Below are positions 50,707 through 59,003 of a stretch of DNA of 64,000 nucleotides, piece after piece; position 1 is the stretch's first letter, and each line of letters starts with the position of its first letter. The position numbers were made by a program, and so were the translations under genes. The notes under the pieces were generated by a model. It was not told the DNA's origin and did no database searches. It saw only the letters and a list, made by a program, of their open reading frames with translations. The stretch comes from Microbispora catharanthi (lineage in GTDB: Bacteria; Actinomycetota; Actinomycetes; Streptosporangiales; Streptosporangiaceae). Where the stretch lies: contig NZ_VDMA02000014.1 in assembly GCF_006334915.2 (NCBI RefSeq), positions 62,001 to 126,000 on the forward strand, read 5' to 3'.

Positions 50707-51017
50707 TCCGGCCAGAACGGCCTCACCTCGATCGAGCCGAACGACGCCACGGGATGCTTCAAGGCGATCTCGATGGCCTCGTCCAGGTCGGTGCACTCGA
50801 TGATGTCGAATCCGGCGATCTGCTCCTTGGTCTCGGCGAACGGCCCTTGGGTCACCAGTCCGGCTCGCACCGTCGTGGCGTCGCTGACGGGGCATAGGCG
50901 ATGCCCGTCGAGGCGCACTCCGCGGCGCTCCGTCTCCTCGATCCACGGCTCGGGGTCGGCCTGCTCGGGGCTGACTTCAACCGACTCCTCGGCACAGATC
51001 AACAGCAGGTATTTCAT
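50703..51017 (-). CDS. YCII/DGPF-domain protein
   Basis: 104 residues from MKYLLLICAEESVEV; GGAGAGGA lies upstream. The family motif appears as TQGPFAETKEQIAGFDIIEC (DGPF in most members, QGPF here). It is a small ferredoxin-like-fold protein found with ECF42 sigma factors; the molecular role is unknown. It is first gene of the pair, with the stop overlapping the sigma-factor start. Confidence 0.9.
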   Translation of the reverse strand: MKYLLLICAEESVEVSPEQADPEPWIEETERRGVRLDGHRLCPVSDATTVRAGLVTQGPFAETKEQIAGFDIIECTDLDEAIEIALKHPVASFGSIEVRPFWPE

Positions 51018-51317
51018 CGGTCCTCTCCTCCGGGACACGGCGGCCGCCCTGCACGGCCGCTCTCCTCTACGACGCGGTGAGTCTCCGAAATCGACATCCG
51101 GTCCCGTGGAGCGACGACGAGAGGGCCGGGAGGAGAGAGCCGTGCGACGGGCACGCGCGGCGGTGACGGCGGTGTTCGCCGTGAACGGCGCCCTGATCGC
51201 CGCCTTGGCGGTCCGCACGCCTTCGCCGCGTGGAGCATCGGCTCCGTGGCCGGGTCGCTCACCGGTGGGGCCGCGGCGCACGCTCTGACGGCGCGGGGGC
51301 CGGGGCAGGGCGCGCGC

Positions 51318-52175
51318 TCAGCCGCGTCCGGCGGCCTGCACGGCGGCATTCACGGTGTGCCGCAGCAGCAGCGCGGTGGTGACCGGGCCGACCCCGCCGG
51401 GCACGGGCGTGAGCGCCCCGGCCTGGTCCGCGACCGCGACCGCGTCGACGTCGCCGACCAGGCCGCCGTCCTCGGTGGGGTTGGTGCCGACGTCCACGAC
51501 CACCGCCCCGGCCCGCACGTGCTCGGCCGTGATCAGCCCGGCGCGGCCGACCGCGGCCACGACCACGTCGGCCGCGGAGGTGACGGCGGCCAGCTCCCGC
51601 GTACGGGAGTGGCAGACCGTCACGGTGGCGTTCCTGTCCAGCAGGAGATGGGCGGCGGGCTTGCCGACCACGGTGGACCGGCCGACCACGGCGACGTGGC
51701 TGCCGACCAGGTCGACTTCGTGGTGGTCGAGGATCGCCACGACGGCCTCGGCGGTCGCCGGAGCGAAGGCGGGCAGGCCCGCGGCCAGGCGGCCCAGCGA
51801 CAGCGGGTTGGCGCCGTCGACGTCCTTCTCGAACGCGATCGCGCCGGCCAGGTCCTCCAGCTTCGCTCCCTGCGGCAGCGGGGTCTGGAGGATGATCCCG
51901 TGCACGGTGTCGTCGTCGCTCAGCGCCGCCAGCCTGTCGCGGATCAGGCCGGGGGCGGCGTTCGCGCCGAGGTCGACGATGTCGCAGGTGATGCCGGCCT
52001 TCTCGGCGGCGCGGGCGATCGAGCGGACATACCAGGCGCTGGACTCGTCCGCCGTGGCGACGACGACCGCGAGCTTCGGCGGCGTGCCGGCCGCGGCGAG
52101 CGCGGCGGCCCGCTCGGCGGCCTCGGTCCGGATCGACGCCGCGAGCTCCTTGCCGGACAGAACCCGGGCGCTCAC
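51318..52175 (-). CDS. folD: Methylenetetrahydrofolate dehydrogenase/cyclohydrolase
   Basis: 285 residues. It interconverts 5,10-methylene- and 10-formyl-tetrahydrofolate. Motifs: SSAWYVRSIARAAEKAGI, ILQTPLPQGAKLEDLAGAIA, KDVDGANPLSLGRLAAG, VVGRSTVVGKPAAHLLLDRN, and PVPGGVGPVTTALLLRHT. Its ATG overlaps the stop of the upstream cyclodeaminase-like gene, so both act in one-carbon folate exchange. Confidence 0.95.
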   Translation of the reverse strand: MSARVLSGKELAASIRTEAAERAAALAAAGTPPKLAVVVATADESSAWYVRSIARAAEKAGITCDIVDLGANAAPGLIRDRLAALSDDDTVHGIILQTPLPQGAKLEDLAGAIAFEKDVDGANPLSLGRLAAGLPAFAPATAEAVVAILDHHEVDLVGSHVAVVGRSTVVGKPAAHLLLDRNATVTVCHSRTRELAAVTSAADVVVAAVGRAGLITAEHVRAGAVVVDVGTNPTEDGGLVGDVDAVAVADQAGALTPVPGGVGPVTTALLLRHTVNAAVQAAGRG

Positions 52176-52792
52176 TTGGCGATCTCCTCACGGACGGCGG
52201 CGGTGACGCGTTCGGCCCGCGCGGCGACCTCGTCCACCCCGGCCGCCTCGGCGGCCAGTTCGGCGCGGGCCCGCTCGTCCTTGATCCCCCCGAGGTTGAT
52301 CTCGATGTTCACCCGGGCGGTGGTCGCCGCGGCCCGCGCGGCCTCGGTGGCGGCGGCGATGTCAGAGACGACGTTGCGGTTGCCGATGGGCAGCAGTTCC
52401 TCGGCGATGCCGACGACCTTCCTCGCGACGGCGACCACCTCGGCAGGGACTTTGCCCGCCCCCACCAGCGCCTCGGCGATGGCGGCCGATCGGGCCGCCT
52501 TCGCCTCGTCAGTGTCCTTGGGCAGTTTGTACGCCTCGGTCACCGTCGTGAACGCCGCCGCGTCGTCCTCGGCCAGGCGCAGGGCGCTCGACCGCAGTTC
52601 GTCGGTCTCGCCGGTGATCCGTTCGATCACGGCCGCGTGCTCGGCGTACTTCTCGCCGGTGGTGTAGCGCGCGACCATGCCCAGCAGGGCCGCGGCCTGC
52701 GCGGCGTGCAGGGCCGCGGTGGCGCCTCCGCCCGGCGCGGGCACCCGATCGGCGAGGCGGGACAGGAAATCGCTGATCTTCTCGTCGCGCAT
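52172..52792 (-). CDS. Cyclodeaminase/methenyltetrahydrofolate cyclohydrolase
   Basis: 206 residues from ATG at 52792 (MRDEKISDFLSRLADRVPAP) with GGAGGA upstream. The FTCD C-terminal/FchA fold is recognisable from RVPAPGGGATAALHAAQAAA, RLAEDDAAAFTTVTEAYKLP, and NVVSDIAAATEAARAAATTA. All helical and soluble. The end overlaps the folD start by 4 bases. It may process formimino- or methenyl-THF. Confidence 0.92.
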   Translation of the reverse strand: MRDEKISDFLSRLADRVPAPGGGATAALHAAQAAALLGMVARYTTGEKYAEHAAVIERITGETDELRSSALRLAEDDAAAFTTVTEAYKLPKDTDEAKAARSAAIAEALVGAGKVPAEVVAVARKVVGIAEELLPIGNRNVVSDIAAATEAARAAATTARVNIEINLGGIKDERARAELAAEAAGVDEVAARAERVTAAVREEIAK

Positions 52793-52904
52793 CGCGCTCG
52801 TCCTCCGGTCGTCCTGGTTCGCGTATGGCACAGTTCGCGCATGGCACGGCCGGGAAAATCCTCCCACGTCTCGCTCGTCGCTCCGCGTATTGGGCTCCTC
52901 CGTG

Positions 52905-53849
52905 TCAGCGGGACGGGCAGGCCGTCCGGGCCGCGGGCCGTACGGGCTCGGGCGGGGCCGTGGCGCGCCGGGAGCGCCCGGCCGGGGCCTGACCGAGGAG
53001 GGTGCCGCCGAGGGCGAGGACCATGCCGAGCAACTGAACCGCGCTGAGGGCCTGACCGAGCGCCGCCCAGCCGATGACGGCCGCGGAGACCGGACTCAGC
53101 AGCGCGAGGAAGGCGACGGACGTCGCGGGGAGCCGGGAGATTCCGCGGAACCAGATCCAGTAGCCGAGGGCGGTGCCGACGACACCCAGGTAGACGTAGC
53201 CGAGCAGGTTCTCGCCGCTGAGCGCCGGCGGCGCGCCCTCGACGAGCAGGGCGACCGGGACGAGCAGCAGCCCGCCCGCGGTGAGCTGCCATCCGGTGAG
53301 GGCGAGGGCTCCGACCCCCTCGGGACGGCCCCAGCGCTTGGTCAGCACGGTCCCGGCGGACATGGACGCGGCCCCGGCCAGTCCGGCGAGCACGCCGACC
53401 ATGTCGAGTTGTGCATCGGCGCGCAGGACGACCAACCCGACCCCGAGCAGTCCGAGGAGGCCGGCGAGCACCTTGCGCAGGGTCGGACGCTCGGCGAGCA
53501 ACAGGGCGGCGAAGACGAGCGCGAACAGCGGCCCGACCGCGCCGAGCACCGCCGCGACGCCGCCGGGCAGCCGGTACGCCGCCAGGAACAGCAAGGGGAA
53601 GAACGCCCCGATGTTCAACACGCCGAGCACCGCGGCCCGCCAGATCCACACGCCGCGCGGGAGCACCCGGCCGATGACCAGCAATGCCAGCCCGGCGGGC
53701 AGCGCTCTCATCACCGCGGTGAACATCGGGCGGTCGGGCGGCAGGAACTCCGTGGTCACGGCGTACGTCGAGCCCCAGGCGAGCGGCGTCAGCGCGGTGA
53801 GGGCCAGTGTTGCGGCGGAACCGGACCGGGATGCGGCGAACTTGCTCAT
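52905..53849 (-). CDS. EamA/DMT-family exporter
   Basis: 314 residues with ten hydrophobic helices in two EamA repeats (about 15-140 and 155-290). Typical runs are LAWGSTYAVTTEFLPPDRP, AVLGAVGPLFALVFAALLLA, and GTALGYWIWFRGISRLPATS. It is an inner-membrane small-molecule exporter. Divergent from a MarR gene with operator-like palindromes between them, it is likely an inducible efflux pump. The C-terminal tail is Arg/Ala/Pro-rich. Confidence 0.9.
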   Translation of the reverse strand: MSKFAASRSGSAATLALTALTPLAWGSTYAVTTEFLPPDRPMFTAVMRALPAGLALLVIGRVLPRGVWIWRAAVLGVLNIGAFFPLLFLAAYRLPGGVAAVLGAVGPLFALVFAALLLAERPTLRKVLAGLLGLLGVGLVVLRADAQLDMVGVLAGLAGAASMSAGTVLTKRWGRPEGVGALALTGWQLTAGGLLLVPVALLVEGAPPALSGENLLGYVYLGVVGTALGYWIWFRGISRLPATSVAFLALLSPVSAAVIGWAALGQALSAVQLLGMVLALGGTLLGQAPAGRSRRATAPPEPVRPAARTACPSR

Positions 53850-53870
53850 GAAGATTGCTCCTCGTTGATA

Positions 53871-53886
53871 ATCTCAACGTTGAAAT
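53871..53886. promoter_or_regulatory. Operator-like palindrome 1 (EamA side)
   Basis: TCAACGTTGA is perfect; ATC and AAT flank it. Confidence 0.6.
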
Positions 53887-53919
53887 AACAGCATGAGACT
53901 CACATAGACGTCAAACTAG

Positions 53920-53932
53920 TCAATGTTGAGAT
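53920..53932. promoter_or_regulatory. Operator-like palindrome 2 (MarR side)
   Basis: TCAATGTTGAGAT, the same motif as palindrome 1 with a central change, 22 bases before the MarR ATG. Confidence 0.5.
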
Positions 53933-53953
53933 ACTTAGTGTTGAGGGGTCGCC

Positions 53954-54454
53954 ATGGACGATGCCGTCGATCTGCTGATGACGCAGTGGGCGCGGGAACG
54001 GCCCGACCTGGACGTGTGGCCGATGGGGATCATGGGCCGGATCAGCCGGCTGTCGCGGCTGCTCGACCGGGAGCTGAAGGAGTTCTTCGCCGCGCACGGC
54101 CTCGAGCGCTGGGAGTTCGACGTCCTGGCCACGTTGCGTCGGTCCGGTCCGCCGTACGAGCTGACGGCGGGAGCGCTGAACAGGGCGGCGATGGTGACCT
54201 CCGGCGCGATCACCAACCGCATCGACCGCATGGCGGCCAGAGGACTGGTCGAACGGATCCCCGACTCCGGCGACCGGCGGTCGATCCGGGTGAGGCTCAC
54301 CGGCCGCGGTCTCGCGCTCGTGGACGAGGTGCTGGAGCCGCACGTCGCGAACGAGGCGCGCCTGCTGGCGTCGCTGGACCCCCGGGAGCGCGACCACCTC
54401 GCCGCCGCCCTGCGCACCCTCCTCGCCTCCCTCGGCGACACCACCCTCGGCTAG
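53954..54454 (+). CDS. MarR-family transcriptional regulator
   Basis: 166 residues. HTH region LTAGALNRAAMVTSGAITNR, wing DSGDRRSIRVRLT. The N-terminus WARERPDLDVWPMGIMGRIS closely matches the MarR at 17738 (KQERPDLDVTPLEVLSRVS), so the two are paralogues with different operators and neighbours. GAGGGG upstream of the ATG. It likely represses itself and the divergent EamA exporter. Confidence 0.9.
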   Translation: MDDAVDLLMTQWARERPDLDVWPMGIMGRISRLSRLLDRELKEFFAAHGLERWEFDVLATLRRSGPPYELTAGALNRAAMVTSGAITNRIDRMAARGLVERIPDSGDRRSIRVRLTGRGLALVDEVLEPHVANEARLLASLDPRERDHLAAALRTLLASLGDTTLG

Positions 54455-54649
54455 CTCGATGCCGCTTGTTCACGATCGGTGGTTGCCCGATCGGGGCATA
54501 CGTCTGCACCTGCACCGCATACAAGACCTGCTGGTGGAGGCCAATACGCTGACCGAGGTGCCGCTTCTCAGGGGGCAGAACCAGTGTCACCGATATAGAA
54601 CCGGGCCCGGATGTAGGTCGGCTCCTCGGGGAGACGCGGTCGGTGTGCT

Positions 54650-54862
54650 TCAGCCGGGCTGCAGGGCCTGCGCGAGATCGGCGGCGAGGAGGGACGTCGC
54701 CAAGGCAACAGTTTCAGGTTCACCGATGCCCTCTTCTGCGCGTCCCGCCATCCTCGCGCCGAGTGCGTCGGGTCCCGGTGCGAACAGCGCGGCCAGGTAC
54801 TCGACGGCTTGGTCAGTGATCTCGCTGCTGATGGGGTCGCTGAGTAGGACGTTGAACTCCAG
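54650..54862 (-). pseudogene. 3' remnant of an unrecognised gene
   Basis: A 70-codon minus-strand frame with natural composition (LEFNVLLSDPISSEITDQAV... ending LAADLAQALQPG) runs to a TGA. It has a stop two codons before its first residue and no start site. Upstream of it the perfect hairpin at 54872 interrupts any continuation. It looks like the surviving C-terminus of a helical protein. The family is not recognised. Confidence 0.4.
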
Positions 54863-54871
54863 TCCTCACAT

Positions 54872-54926
54872 CGTTCGGGAAATACCATCACTCCGCCGTC
54901 GGCGGAGTGATGGTATTTCCCGAACG
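54872..54926. repeat. Perfect 26-bp inverted repeat, 3-base loop
   Basis: Left arm 54872-54897 starts CGTTCGGGAAATACCATC and the right arm 54901-54926 is its exact complement; the loop is GTC. There is no T-run. The rest of 54455-54947 has no gene beyond the remnant. Confidence 0.85.
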
Positions 54927-54947
54927 CCTCCTTCGGCGATACGCCGA

Positions 54948-55856
54948 TCAGTCGTATGCCAGGGCCCGTACGCGGGCGGCGTCCTCGTGGGGGAGGGAGG
55001 ACGACGTGAGCGCCTGCCGGGAGTCCATCGGGCGGTAGGCCGTACGGGACAGGCCGGTCCAGGCGAAGGCGGGGCGGGTCTCGAAGCGGGAGGACGTGCA
55101 GGCGGCGGTTATCCGGCGGGCGGCGCGGCGGGTCCAGGGCAGTCCGCACCAGTCGTACAGGTCGCGGAAGCCGTCGAGGGGCGCGGCGCACAGATCCTCA
55201 TACCGCACGACCGTGATGCCGGCGGCGCGCCGGGCCACCGTGTCGGTGACCCGTCGTGCGACCTTCCACAACACTGCCGCTCCGGTGGCCACGTCCCGGT
55301 TTCCGGCGAGCGCTCCGAGCTCGGCCACGTACGGGTGGTCGCGCAGCAGGAGGGGCTGGCCGAGCAGTTCGCGCACGTCCACCCTCCAGCCGAGCCGCCG
55401 CCAGCTCCCGGCGAACGACACGGGGTCGCGGACCACGACGACCACCCGGCACCCGAGGCGGCGGGCGAACCACTCGGCGGACAGGAGCGCGAAGGGATCG
55501 TCGAGCAGCGCCCGCCTGGCCAGCAGGCGGCCCACGGTGAACGCCGTGCCGTACTTGGCCATCCGCGCGAGGTCGCCGGGCCCGTGGTTGCGGCGGATCT
55601 CGGCCAGCCAGTTGTAGCGCAGCGCGACCGTACGGGAGAACGCCGCCAGCCAGGGCGTCTCGTTGTCGGGGCAGATGTACTGGAAGCGATGGGTCACCGA
55701 CGCGTCGAGCACGCCGGGGGAGCGGCCCGGCGGGCGCTGCGGGTTCAGCGGCTCGTTGACGTAGACCAGCCGCCGGCTCGCCGTGAGCATCCGGCCCACC
55801 CAGCTCGTGCCGCTGCGCGGCAGGCCGGTGACCAGCACGGGCGGTTCCGCGGTCAT
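54948..55856 (-). CDS. Sulfotransferase (PAPS-dependent)
   Basis: 302 residues from the ATG at 55856. The 5'-phosphosulfate loop is LVTGLPRSGTSWVGRML (residues 6-22), and VVVVVRDPVSFAGSW is the 3'-phosphate region. A WKVARRVTDTV helix and RYEDLCAAPLDGFRDLYDWC are near the C-terminus. It is the last gene of the leftward glycan operon, overlapping the flippase gene by 4 bases. It probably sulfates the polymer or its lipid-linked unit. Confidence 0.9.
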   Translation of the reverse strand: MTAEPPVLVTGLPRSGTSWVGRMLTASRRLVYVNEPLNPQRPPGRSPGVLDASVTHRFQYICPDNETPWLAAFSRTVALRYNWLAEIRRNHGPGDLARMAKYGTAFTVGRLLARRALLDDPFALLSAEWFARRLGCRVVVVVRDPVSFAGSWRRLGWRVDVRELLGQPLLLRDHPYVAELGALAGNRDVATGAAVLWKVARRVTDTVARRAAGITVVRYEDLCAAPLDGFRDLYDWCGLPWTRRAARRITAACTSSRFETRPAFAWTGLSRTAYRPMDSRQALTSSSLPHEDAARVRALAYD

Positions 55857-57199
55857 GAAGCCGCCCTCGCAGCCCCAGCCGCCCCCGCACCGCCGGCCGC
55901 CCTCGCAGCCTCGACCGAGCGGCCTCCACCGAAGGGGCGCAGGCCGTAGCGGCGGTGGACCTGTACGGCGGGCAGCAGGTTCTTCACGAGCACGCCGCCC
56001 GACCAGCCCAGCACCGCCCCCAGCGCGCCGTAGGCGGGGACGAGCAGCACGTCGAGGGCGATCGTCACGGCGACGGCCGTCGTCACGTTGGCCAGGCTGG
56101 CCGCCGTGCGCCCGCCCGCGACGAGCACGACGTCGACCATGCCGCAGGCGGTCGCGACCATCATCGTGGCGGAAAGGACGAGCGCGATCGCGCCGCCGCC
56201 GGCGTAGGCGGGCCCGAACAGCGGGAGCAGCCACGGCGCGAGCGCCGCGTACCCCAGCCAGAGCGGCCAGGTGAGCACGACCAGCCATCTGGTGGTGGTC
56301 CGATACAGCGCGCGGGCGCCGTCCAGGTCGCCCTCGGTCAGGGCCCTCACCAGCCGTGCCTGCGCGGCCTGGGCGAGCCCCTGACCGGCGAGCTGCCCCA
56401 GCACCTTGAACCGGGTCGCCGCCGTGTAGACGGCCGCCGCGGCGGGACCCGCGAGCAGTGCGACGATCACCACGTCGAGCCGCTGGAACAGCGACTGCAC
56501 GGCCGCCGCGGCCGACCGCGGGGCGGTGTGCCGCCAGAAGGCGCCCACCTCCCCCACGTCGTACGGCCCGAGCCCGCGCAGCCGCACGGCGGCCAGCACC
56601 GCGCCGGCCATGGAGGGAAGCGCCCAGGCGGCGGCCAGCACCGGCGGCGGGGCCCCGGCGAGCACGGCCGCGGTGACGAGGGCGAGCTGCCCGAGCGGCT
56701 GCACGGCCCCGGTGAGCAGCAGCGTCGGCCGCATGGTGCCGAGGCCGCGGGTGGCGCAGATCAGCACGTCCGACACGGCGACGAACGGCAGGGCGGCGGC
56801 CAGCACGACCCAGACGCCGCCGGGCACGCCGGTGAGCCCGGCCAGCGGCCCGGCCGCCACGGCGACCCCGGCGCCCGTCACGGACGCGAGCGCGGCCACC
56901 GGCGCGAGGATCCCGCGGACCAGCCGCCGCCCCCCGTCCCGGCCGGCGCCGTCGACGGACCGGTTGCGGGCCAGGGCGTGGACGAGGCCGTTGCCGGTGT
57001 CCAGGCGGACGACGCCCGCGAGCATCAGGCACAGCGCGGTGGCCGTGAAGAACGCCCCGGCGGCCGCCGGTTCGAGCGACCGCGTCACCACCAGCACGAG
57101 CGCGAACTGCCCGCCCGCCGTGGCACCCGCCGTGGCCAGGCCGGCGACTCCATGCCGGAAAAGGCCGCCCGGCCGTGGAAGATCGGTCAGCGCCGCCAC
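55853..57199 (-). CDS. Wzx-like polysaccharide flippase (MATE/MOP superfamily)
   Basis: 448 residues from GTG at 57199 (VAALTDLPRPGG), which overlaps the stop of the upstream sulfotransferase. About 12-14 hydrophobic helices, with FQRLDVVIVALLAGPAAAAV and AATRFKVLGQLAGQGLAQAA typical of flippases that move undecaprenyl-linked units across the membrane. The C-terminal Ala/Gly tail overlaps the sulfotransferase start. The frame extends far upstream but into the neighbour, so the GTG is chosen. Confidence 0.88.
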   Translation of the reverse strand: MAALTDLPRPGGLFRHGVAGLATAGATAGGQFALVLVVTRSLEPAAAGAFFTATALCLMLAGVVRLDTGNGLVHALARNRSVDGAGRDGGRRLVRGILAPVAALASVTGAGVAVAAGPLAGLTGVPGGVWVVLAAALPFVAVSDVLICATRGLGTMRPTLLLTGAVQPLGQLALVTAAVLAGAPPPVLAAAWALPSMAGAVLAAVRLRGLGPYDVGEVGAFWRHTAPRSAAAAVQSLFQRLDVVIVALLAGPAAAAVYTAATRFKVLGQLAGQGLAQAAQARLVRALTEGDLDGARALYRTTTRWLVVLTWPLWLGYAALAPWLLPLFGPAYAGGGAIALVLSATMMVATACGMVDVVLVAGGRTAASLANVTTAVAVTIALDVLLVPAYGALGAVLGWSGGVLVKNLLPAVQVHRRYGLRPFGGGRSVEAARAAGGAGAAGAARAAS

Positions 57200-58050
57200 G
57201 AGGGCACCGCTCCCAGCCACGGGACGAGCAGCGCGTCCCATGGCTCGAAGTGCTCGCGAAGCCGCCGGTGGACCGACGCGGGCATGGCCTCTCGCGGCCG
57301 GGCGTTGTGCCGCTCGAACTCCACGCCGCCGAGCCGGGGCAGTCCCAGGAAGCCCAGCACCCGGTCGTACGCGGCGCCGGGGTCGCGGAACAGCAGTCCG
57401 CTGTCGAGGACCAGGATCCGGTCGCGTCCCACGAGCGGTTCCAGCCGGGCCAGCTGTTCGGCGTACCGTCCCCGGGACAGGTAGGCGTGGTGCCGGTGCG
57501 CGTGGCTCGCGTATCCGGGGACGGTGCGCAGCCGTTCGGCCTCGCCGGCGAGGCGCTCCGGCTCCAGCGCGAGGGCGCGCTCGAAGCACGGCTCGGTCTC
57601 GAACCCCCGCGCCAGCTCGTGCGCGTGGGCGGAGCAGGCCCGCTCGACCGGGTCCCGGACTAAGGCGATCAGCTTGACCCCGGGGAGGTCCCCCGCGATG
57701 CGGGCCCCCGCCAGGGGATGGAACAGGTAGTAAGGGGCCGACTCGAACGCCTGGGGGGCGTGGCCCCACCGGAATCGGAGCGCCTGCGCCCCGGACGTCA
57801 GCGGGAAGTGGGCGCGATACCAGGGCAGGCCCCGCTCGTAGGCCATGTCGAAGTAGTGGACGCCCTTGCGCAGCACCGGCTTCATGACCAGCGGGTGCCG
57901 GGACAGGGCGCGGTACAGCGAGGTGGTGCCGCACCGCTGCGCCCCGATGATCAGGAACGACGGCAGCACCCTGCCCGCGCTGGTCGCCCTCCCGGCGGCG
58001 AGCGAGACGGCGTGCGCCGAGTGTTTCAGCGTTGACCTCAAAGCAGGCAC
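57187..58050 (-). CDS. Sulfotransferase (PAPS-dependent)
   Basis: 287 residues from GTG at 58050; TTG at 58041 is an alternative with better spacing to CTGGAG. The phosphosulfate loop is FLIIGAQRCGTTSLYRALSR (about 32-51). Then KGVHYFDMAYERGLPWYRAH, the catalytic-type region, and LIALVRDPVERACSAHAHEL with the 3'-phosphate ligands. The pattern matches carbohydrate (heparan-type) sulfotransferases. It overlaps both neighbours by 13 bases. Confidence 0.9.
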   Translation of the reverse strand: MPALRSTLKHSAHAVSLAAGRATSAGRVLPSFLIIGAQRCGTTSLYRALSRHPLVMKPVLRKGVHYFDMAYERGLPWYRAHFPLTSGAQALRFRWGHAPQAFESAPYYLFHPLAGARIAGDLPGVKLIALVRDPVERACSAHAHELARGFETEPCFERALALEPERLAGEAERLRTVPGYASHAHRHHAYLSRGRYAEQLARLEPLVGRDRILVLDSGLLFRDPGAAYDRVLGFLGLPRLGGVEFERHNARPREAMPASVHRRLREHFEPWDALLVPWLGAVPSWRR

Positions 58051-59003
58051 TCCAGGTGATCGACCAGAGGGTTCAGCCAGACGGCGGGCGGCCCGAGCGG
58101 CTCCCGGCCGTCGCGGCGGTGCCGCTCGGCGAGGGCGACCAGATAGCGGACCGCCGTACGGCGCGCCTGGGCGACGTCGACGCCGAACGGTTCCAGGAGC
58201 CCGCCCGCCTGGGCGAGACAGGATCGGGCGGCGACCGGAGGCGGCATCCGGCGCAGCGCCCGGTGGAAGAAGTGGTGCAGGGCGTCGAAGCCGAGCGGCA
58301 CGCCCACGGCGAACCGCTCCCAGTCCCACACGAGCAGCCGCCCGTCCGCACCCGCGGCGACGTTCCAGGGGGTGAAGTCGCCGTGCCAGGCCGCGGCCTC
58401 CCCGGTCCGCTCCTCGGAGCCCGTCTCGTCGTCGTACGGGCGGATGGCGGCGATCTCCCGCGCGGCCGAGACGAGCAGGCGGGCGGGCACGCGGCGGGGA
58501 CCCACGCGGCGGGAAGTCACGGGCAGCGGCGACAGCATCAGCACCTCAAGACCCCGCCACGCGCCGTGATACAGCACGTCGGGCGGCACGACGACCTTCA
58601 ACGGCCGCCCGGCGAGCATGCGCAGCACCTCGCTCTCGTATCGCACCAGCCGCCTGGCCCGCGGCGAGTCGCCGATCTTCACGAATCCCGTGAGCCCCGA
58701 CTCGTCGTACGCCTCGAGGATCGGTTTGCGGTTGGCGCGGCGGGCTGGCCTGACGTGGACGACGACCCGCATCCGGCGGCCGAGGACGTCGCTCAGGTGC
58801 GTCTCGATCGTGTCGGTCCCGCCGCCGACGGGCAGGCCGCGCCCCAGCGCGGTGTGCCACCACGCGCGCGGGACGACCCGCCGGGGGACGAGGCGGTGCG
58901 GCAGCACGCTGCGGACGCTCGGCCGGGCGCCGGGCCGGGAAGGGGGGAACAGCAGGTTTATCACCTCGTCCAGGTAGTGAAGACGATCGGCCGCGTCCCT
59001 CAT
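58038..59003 (-). CDS. Phosphotransferase/kinase-like protein (APH fold)
   Basis: 321 residues from the ATG at 59003, overlapping the ligase stop as ATGA. Kinase-like signatures: GFVKIGDSPRARRLVRYESE (substrate and ATP region), AAAWHGDFTPWNVAAGADGR (catalytic loop), and LLVWDWERFAVGVPLG (metal-binding DWE in place of DFG). It resembles aminoglycoside/choline kinases found in glycan clusters. The likely substrate is a sugar or an anchored lipid; it cannot be named from sequence. Confidence 0.82.
   Translation of the reverse strand: MRDAADRLHYLDEVINLLFPPSRPGARPSVRSVLPHRLVPRRVVPRAWWHTALGRGLPVGGGTDTIETHLSDVLGRRMRVVVHVRPARRANRKPILEAYDESGLTGFVKIGDSPRARRLVRYESEVLRMLAGRPLKVVVPPDVLYHGAWRGLEVLMLSPLPVTSRRVGPRRVPARLLVSAAREIAAIRPYDDETGSEERTGEAAAWHGDFTPWNVAAGADGRLLVWDWERFAVGVPLGFDALHHFFHRALRRMPPPVAARSCLAQAGGLLEPFGVDVAQARRTAVRYLVALAERHRRDGREPLGPPAVWLNPLVDHLECLL

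Noticed and set aside
58051-58329. N-terminal extension of the sulfotransferase at 57187
   Set aside because: The frame continues inside the kinase-like gene and gives Arg/Pro-rich sequence without a start signal.
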